Part shown: one piece after another, positions 57,058 to 64,000 of the stretch | How the letters are laid out: each line of letters opens with the position of its first letter | How positions within the stretch are numbered: the first letter of the stretch is position 1 | Assembly: GCA_947311845.1 (NCBI GenBank) | Contig: CAMZMU010000040.1 | Location: 67,761,564-67,825,563 of the forward strand | Length of the DNA stretch: 64,000 bases | DNA from: Poa pratensis | Lineage: Eukaryota > Streptophyta > Magnoliopsida > Poales > Poaceae | Direction: 5' to 3' | Translations under genes and position numbers: made by a program | Notes under the pieces: model-generated | The model's database searches: none | Told to the model about the DNA's origin: nothing | The model's input: only the letters and a program-made list of their open reading frames with translations

Positions 57058-60000
57058 CTAGGGATATTAGCGCGGCAATGTCGCGCCCGTTTGATGAATT
57101 TCAAATATCTTCTTTAAAAAATTATTGTAATATGAATATTATTTGAATTCGAAAAAGATTGCGCTTAAAAGAATGTTGAGATTTTGAAAATTGTCCGTAT
57201 TGGAATGTATTGAAATTTGTATTCTTTAGATGGTAACAAAATGATCAGATTTGGAAGGTAGGTAAAATTCTGAAATATGTAAATGTCAAATTTGAGTTGG
57301 AATGATCAAATAAGTTTTAAGAAATGTACAATTTTGAATTTTTTTCAAATTTCAATTCTTTTAGTGTTTACCGAATGGTCAGGTTTGAAAGTTGCTTAAA
57401 AGAATGTTGAGATTTTGGAGATTGTCCGTATTGGAATGTATTCAAAATTTGTATTCTTTTAATGTTAGCAAAATGATCAGATTTGGAAGGTATTTAAAAT
57501 TCTGGAATATGTAAATGTGAAATTTGAGTTGGAATGATCAAATAGATTTCGGAAATTGTACAATTTGGAATTTATTCAAATTTGGATTCTTTTAGTGTTT
57601 ACCAAATGATCAGGTTTGAAAGTCATATGAAATTTTGAAATATTCAAATTTGTAATTTGAGTTGGAATGCTTAAACATGATTGTTTTTTCCATAAAGTTA
57701 TCCAAATGATGCCGCGCCTGTTTGTTCCGTGTGGTAAAATTTAAATTTGGGGATGTCCGCATTCAAAAGCTGTTTAGATTTAAATATGTTGGAATTTGTA
57801 GGAAAAAGTTTGCAGTTGTGAGTTGTTCAAATTTCAGAAATTGTTAAAATTGGGAAGTTATTCATTTTTGAATTATTTTTGTGTTTATTGTATGCTCAGT
57901 TTTGGAAGGCATTCAAAATTTTAAAAAATTTAAATATGGGATTTGATCGTATGACATAAATAGCCAACGTTTTTCTTGTGGTCATGTTGATATGTTTGTC
58001 ATATTTGATTTTTTTGCGTCTATTAAATGCTCAGATTTGAAAATGCATTCGAAATTTTAAAATATTGAAATTTGGAAGTTGATCATATGCCATAAATAGT
58101 CGACGTTTATTTTCGTGTTCATGTTGATATATTTGTTATATTTTTTCCAACAGATATATTTGAAGTTATTGTTATAGTTCACATTTCACATTTCTTTTAT
58201 CTTTTTCTTTTGCTCAAATAATACTCCAAATATTTGTGATTTTTTTTTAGACAGATGACTTTGTTATTATAAATTGGAACATTGCTTATGGTTTTTAGAC
58301 AAATGACTCCATTATTAAGAGAGATGTGAAATGTTTGGAGTATTGTAGAAAAAATGACTCCATTATCATTTGTTTAAGGAATTGGAACGTTGCTTAAACA
58401 GTACTTTCTTTTTTATCTTTTTCTTTTGCTTAAACAATACTCGGATTGTTTTACATTTCTTTATCTTTTGTAGATCATTAAAAAATAATCGTCGAAATTA
58501 AATAAAAGCAGCTCTTATATTCCATCACCTAGTAAAGCTCATCGTGGACGTTGTGATTTAAAATGTTAAAATTCGTCGTAATTTGTCAGCTGGAGTATCT
58601 GCAATTTTTTTAGCAAATTTAAATGTTCAAATATGTTTGTAGTTTCACGTCGCGCCCGTGTGGTTGTTAGTTCTGTTTGTCAGCATGAAAATGTAATGAT
58701 TAAACTGTCGTTAGAAAAAGAATTACCGTCGTGTCCTTGTGAGAAATAGTTGTTTTGATTAAGGTTTGATTATTTTACAGGTTCACCGTAAATTATATTT
58801 GGGAACGTCTCGAATAATATATTCGGAAAAACTTGAAAGAATATATCTGTATTGAATTAGAATTTGTTGTTTTGAGTATCTGCGAATATTCAGCAATTTG
58901 AAATGTTTTTCCATAAGTTCCATAATTTGTATAAAAAAGTCATAAACTCCATAATTTGTATGAAAAAGTTATAGTAGTTGTTGTAGTTAATTTTTTTAAA
59001 CGTGCAAGAATATACCTATACTAAATTAGAATTTGTTGTTTCGAGTATGTTCGAATATTCAGCAATTTGAAATGTTTTTCCCTAAGCTACATAATTAATA
59101 TTAAAAGGTTATATTATTTCTTGAAAATATTTTTTATTAAAGTTAGTTAAGCATGCATGGAAATGTGTTAGCTGCAAAGATTTCTTTTTTGTGCAAATTT
59201 TGGTTTATTATTTGTATTTTTTTGAATTACAGATTAGAAGTTACAAATTTTACAATTTTCAGGTTTTTTTCTGAAATTATTGGAAACCTGACCGGAGGGG
59301 CCCACTTGTCGGGGTTTTTTTTTTGTAAAACAGCTGCGGAAAAGAATAAATCTCTGACGTGTGGGCCCCAACTATCAGTGGCACAGAGCGACAGCGGGGA
59401 GTCTGCCGAACTCCGACGAGGTCGCGCCGAAGTCCGGCGAGGTCGCTCTGCTCGATTGAGGACGCGCACGACGCCGGAATAGCGCGTTTCCGCGAGAAGA
59501 CGGCACGGGGAAGCCGGACAGGCGGAGCATGAGACCAAATGGTCACCGGCTTGCCGGCGACGACCGAAACACAGCGGCGGCGGACGGAAAACACGTGCAC
59601 AGCGAAGGAGGGCACGGGAGAGGTCGGGAAGAGGCCCAGCCGGACCGGCGTCACGCCAGGAGGACGATAGAGAGGTCGGCGAGGCAAGGCGAAGTCGGAG
59701 CGGAGCGAATCGAGCTCTACGGCGCGACGGCCAGAGCCGGGGAAGGAGAGCACGGCGGCGGCGATTTCAGGCGTCCCGGCAGCCGATCCTCGGCGAGGAG
59801 GTGGAGAACGCGGCGGCGAAGCTCGGCGTGTGGTTGGATTCGTGGGGAGAGGAGCGGAGAGGCGACGCCGCGCGTCGGCGCCGGCGGCGACGTCGTGCTC
59901 GCGGAGAGAGAGAAGGAGAGGGAGGGGAATTTGTGGGCATTTTTGCAGGGAGGCCCGTGGGTTTTTGGAATTTGCGGATAGGTCCTCTGCAGTGAGAAAG

Positions 60001-60220
60001 TGTGGGCTGCGGAGCACTGTCTCGATTTGTGAGGGGTGTTTCTGCAAATTGCCACGTTCTCGCTTCTGATTGGTAGAAAGTCCAGAGCTACAGTGTCGTG
60101 GAGGTTTGGGGTAATCTGGACCGTAGGACGCACGTATCGGACGGACGGCGTTGAAAGGGCGACGTGGAGGGCATAATTGAGGGTGAATCCGACGTACTTT
60201 CATATATAGTACTATTATGA
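57058..60220 (-). mobile_element. probable Helitron, minus orientation
   Basis: On the minus strand the right edge starts TCATAATAGTACTATATATG (60220 downward, preceded by A). The left edge ends GCCGCGCTAATATCCCTAG followed by T, with a GC hairpin (GGCGCG...CGCGC) about 12 bases before the CTAG. Insertion between A (57057) and T (60221) fits. The 5' end is a poor match to the usual TCTATA start, so the right border is less sure. 57060-59280 is AT-rich with internal near-repeats (TCAAATTTGTATTCTTTTA-like strings). 59300-60110 is GC-rich and open on both strands without a known domain, possibly captured gene sequence. Confidence 0.55.
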
Positions 60221-63200
60221 TGGATGACGAGGGGCTATCTATCATGTATGTGAACAAACCATGTGAGTATTTATTACAACGTATGCGGTCGAAAAACTGG
60301 CATAGACATGCATACATACATTTGACCTAAAGGCTATCAACAATGGTGGTGTATGATGACCTTTTTCCAAAAAAAAAATGATGGGTCATTATACCAAAAT
60401 TAACGGAATCATGTAAAATCCTGCCTAATGTCAAGGCAGACATAGAACTCTTTTGCACTTGATTCAAGAGGCCATATTCACTTCTAATGCAGCTCACTAG
60501 CATATATTAGAGGTGACGAGGTGTTGAAGAATACTCTCTCTCTGTTTCAAAATAATCGAAGTTTTTATATTTGTGTTAAGTCACAACTTACTTAATTTTG
60601 ACCAGGTCTAAAGAAAAATATATCAATAAATACAACACCAATTTGGTTTCATTCAATTCATCATACAATATATTTGCATACCACATGGATTTTGTGTTGT
60701 AGATACCGACACATTTTTTCTTGAAATCAAGTGAAACTCGGAGAAGTTTACCTTAGGAACAATCTAGAAGATCTACACGTACGTATGATACAGGGGGTAG
60801 ACGCACTGGCTACGAGGTCAATAGGCACGTGATTGTTTTCGCGTGGGGGCGGACGCATCCGGTCAGTCATCATTTGTCTAGGACAGTCAGACCGCGCCGG
60901 ATCGAGAGAAGCATGGCGTGTGCTCGCTCGTCGCGGCGTCCACCGAGTTGGCCGCTTCCGCGCCGCTGCGCCCGCGCGTCCCGCGCACCACGTCGCTCCC
61001 AGCCTCCCACTCACTCCCCTCGCGAGCGCACCTGTACTAGTCAGCACCGCGCCGAACAATGTCAGGCAAGATCGCATCGCATTGATTTAACTCACTCTCG
61101 CATCCTAGGTAAGCGGCTATGGAAAGTACTGCGAAGTGGAGTACATGGAAAATCCTGCATTCATGCGTTTTCGTGAAAGTTTAAAATAGGTGCTACTGGG
61201 AGATTCCAGCAGCTATGAAAGGATATAGCCAGACTTTAGCGCAGCTAAAACCATACAACAGTCACAGGCAGCATATATTCGTATATATCAGATGCATAGT
61301 CACAGTTCCGCAACCAGGTAGCAGATCCTGTCTGGTGCGGCCTAGGTCACACCTCACACTAGCAGTGCGCGAGGAGGTTGAGCTAGGGCGGCCTAGGACA
61401 CTCGCATTGAGGACCGAACACAGCTGGGTCGCAAGTCACACGCCGGACGTGCGCCCTCAGATTCAGCGACACAGAGAGGAGCAAGGGTGGACGATTTTAG
61501 CACCGACGCCGGTCAGGAGAGGGAGCGTGCATGCTGTCGCCATGGCCACCTCTCCTATATGTAGCCATTTTCGAGAGAGAAGAGGACAATGAAGATTGTG
61601 GGTATAGGGTTAGCATGGGATCGATTTGGGCTACGAAATTGGGTCGAGCTAGAAAAAAATTGGTGCACAACTTTTGGGCACAGTGAGCGGGAATCTTAGC
61701 ACCCAAGGGGCTAAATCGACTTAGCCAGGCTATTAGCGACTATTCTTGCTTTAGTCTATGAAGGCCCTAATTATAGTGTGGAAAGACTACAACCGGGCTA
61801 TAGCCGGTTATTTAAAACTTTTGTTTTCGTTGCAATATTTTGACGATCAACGGCAAATGTTAAAGTGAATGTAAACCTCCACCTCAACGAAAACTACGAC
61901 AAAGTTTATAAAAAAGAGATGGAGTACACAGTATGAAAGAATTCTACGAACAGACTAATGTTACATGGATTTTGTTGTTTCCTAATTAGCAGTGTTCTAA
62001 TCCAAATAAGTAGTCGCGGGAAGACCTGGCCAAGCGGAATATATGCGAATCGAGGGCCAGAAAAGGTCCTACCTATTTCTAAGTTAGTTTGTCTTGGCGA
62101 TATAACAAGGTGGTGACACCTCGACAGTATTCTCGCGTCGCAATAAGTCATGTTAGAAGCATAGGGCAATTCCCAATCTTGTTGTATCAGTGAAGTCTTC
62201 AATCCCATCCTCTTAAGTATACATTAGTCCATATACATCTGTCTTTGTAATCATCTTTGTACATTCGCGTTGCATCTTAATATAGACAATTACGCTATGG
62301 CATAAGTTTTTTTAAGGTGGGCAAGAACCAGGAGGCCTGGGAACATGTGTAACGATGAAAAAAACCAAGCTGGCTGCCTTTCCTTGGTCCTGGTGAAGTG
62401 ACAGAGCATGTATCTGAATAATATTTTACCAACAGATATTAGACAGACATATCAATTGATTGCGAAATAAACATAACAATCCTCCTATTCATAATAACGA
62501 ATGATACACTCTAGAAACAATCACCACGGGGCTAAACCATGATACAATGATTTCTAAGTCCTACCAAGATTATGCCATCCGATGCCTGATACAGAATGTG
62601 CTCACACTGTCCACACATTTCTCACTTGGTTTCAAGAGAAGTGATAATGTTGCTACTCAGCTCAAAATACTGTTTCTCAACTCACATAGAGCTGCCATTC
62701 GCAGGGAATGTGAACTTGTCGGTAACGGTAGTCCATCAGTGTGGCCGGGAAGATCCTTCTCGATTAGAACACTGCTGTCTTGAAAGTCATGTGAAACTTG
62801 CAGCTTTGATAAAAGCTTCCCAATATTACATGACAAAAACTAATTTCAATGACACCCAGTCAGTCAAGCAGCAGCAGTCGAACCAAGCATGCAAGATGAT
62901 GGTCTACCACTCCACAATACGATGATGCACATACTCACTGTTCCGTCACGGATCCTCACTTCGAACCGAACACATCAGAATGGTAAAACTTGTATAAGCT
63001 ACGATCCAGAGAACATGGTAAAAATATGCACATAACAGGATATTGATGAGCTACAATTTTAACTTTTATTTCACGAAATATGGCAGATTGCATGTACAAA
63101 TTATGATGAGCTGTCAAGTGGGAAAAATTGATAAGTACTAGGACAAATCAAGTTATGAGTTCGTAAGGCCATGGTTCCAATTAAACAGGATCTGCACAAA

Positions 63201-64000
63201 ACGTTTAGCTATGTCTGCTTGCCAATGTCAACACGAGGGGAAGGATGACAATATATGGTAGTGGAAGTAGCTATGGCCAGTCCGATAGGTCTTATTTGTG
63301 TTTTGGGAAGATAAAAAATATTGATGTAAGCCTGGCAAACAAGTGCCAAATTCTGATCCTTTCTCAAACCTAACTATTAGTACAAGAATGTTGTCTGCGA
63401 GAACTAAACATCACTTAGAGAAGTATACAGCGGAACCTTAAAGAGAAGATCTCACGTTGAAAGAATCTACCATGCAAACATCTCTTAGACTTTTCCTTAA
63501 AGAAGGTGTCATTATCGCGCCAACAGACACGAACAGCAATAATCAAAATACCCAACTGGCCATGACTTGAATTATAGACCAGAAACATAACTTTGACAAG
63601 ACCAACCAAGACATAATCATACAGAGTCTAGGTAGTACTTCGTACCAGATTGAAAGACATCTAAGACACATACATAACTGGAATCCATTATAACAAATAG
63701 CGATTCCCCTGAGTACAGTATCCACATCAAGCAACTAAATTTCAGGAGGGTATCAACAGATGGATGATCTTGATCAAAATCTGTACTGATACGAAAAGGC
63801 ATGACTCCAGTTTCCAACTTCAAAACGTTTACCATTAGGGTGCTGACTCGACTATGTTCCCAAGGGGAAGAAACTTGAAACAACAGCAGTGACTACTGAC
63901 ACAGATGGACCCCAGACATTCAGACTGAAACTTGACGACGACGCTGAACCATCTTGACCCTCATAACTGTTCTAGGACTCACTGTAACAGTAAGGACACG
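60221..64000. other. intergenic region with degenerate MITE remnants
   Basis: At 60530-60720 a Stowaway-like half starts CTCTCTCTGTTTCAAAATAA. At 61700-61830 strings such as GGCTATTAGCGACTATTCTT and GCTATAGCCGGTTATT look like a hAT-type MITE remnant. Short open frames at 60829-61176, 61215-61592 and 63415-63883 have no recognisable domain. I see no gene I can support. Confidence 0.4.

Noticed and set aside
59277..60317. 346-codon minus-strand frame as a gene
   Set aside because: The GC-rich block is open on both strands and in several phases, crosses the probable Helitron border, and has no domain.

Overview
The window is nuclear DNA from a grass (Poaceae, probably a pooid-type genome; I cannot name the species). 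The evidence is GT-AG introns in plant housekeeping genes, CTCCCTCCGT-type Stowaway MITEs, a Cassandra TRIM, Tat-lineage Ty3/Gypsy elements with GGGGGCTAC polypurine tracts, CTAG-ended Helitrons and several hAT and Mutator-like insertions with clean target-site duplications (TSDs). Coordinates below were worked out by hand from the sequence.

Layout, left to right. 1-1000 (+): 3' end of a DUF547 gene. 1293-2287 (-): mTERF-family gene with one frameshift. 3280-4841 (-): complete six-exon cinnamoyl-CoA-reductase-like gene. 6039-9422 (-): three-exon gene for a coiled-coil protein with UVR motifs, one frameshift. 11539-21605 (-): ten-exon DnaJ/DnaJ-X gene whose 7.25-kb second intron holds a truncated Tat element with an antisense Transposase_28 ORF, and a complete Cassandra inside its LTR. 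22650-28710 (+): GH17/X8 beta-1,3-glucanase pseudogene split by a complete 5.2-kb LTR element. 28733-41141: a block of DNA transposons (MULE, BED-type hAT, Helitron, two zf-TTF hATs). 42126-42993: a second MULE. 43131-44628 (+): chitinase-like (CTL1/POM1 type) gene with two frameshifts. About 45487-48347 (+): APX-R-type peroxidase gene with three frameshifts. 49039-50529 (+): intact DUF1997 gene. 50980-51052 (-): tRNA-Glu(CTC). 52830-53456 (-): AP2/ERF factor. 53955-56865: a local duplication with a MULE in one copy. 57058-60220: a probable second Helitron. 60221-64000: no gene that I can support.

The genes are mostly unrelated single-copy loci with no operon-like logic: organelle-directed proteins (mTERF, APX-R, DUF1997), cell-wall genes (CTL1, the GH17 pseudogene, the reductase), a J-protein and a transcription factor. 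The main biology is transposon nesting around and inside these genes. Conserved genes here carry a run of single-base indels, mostly losses, which raises a real question of sequence error versus pseudogenization. I found no convincing undescribed biological system. The most unusual signals are the antisense ORF of the Tat element, the array of polypurine-tract-like repeats in the second LTR element, a possible stop-containing exon in the UVR gene, and the MULE whose empty site survives in a neighbouring duplicate.
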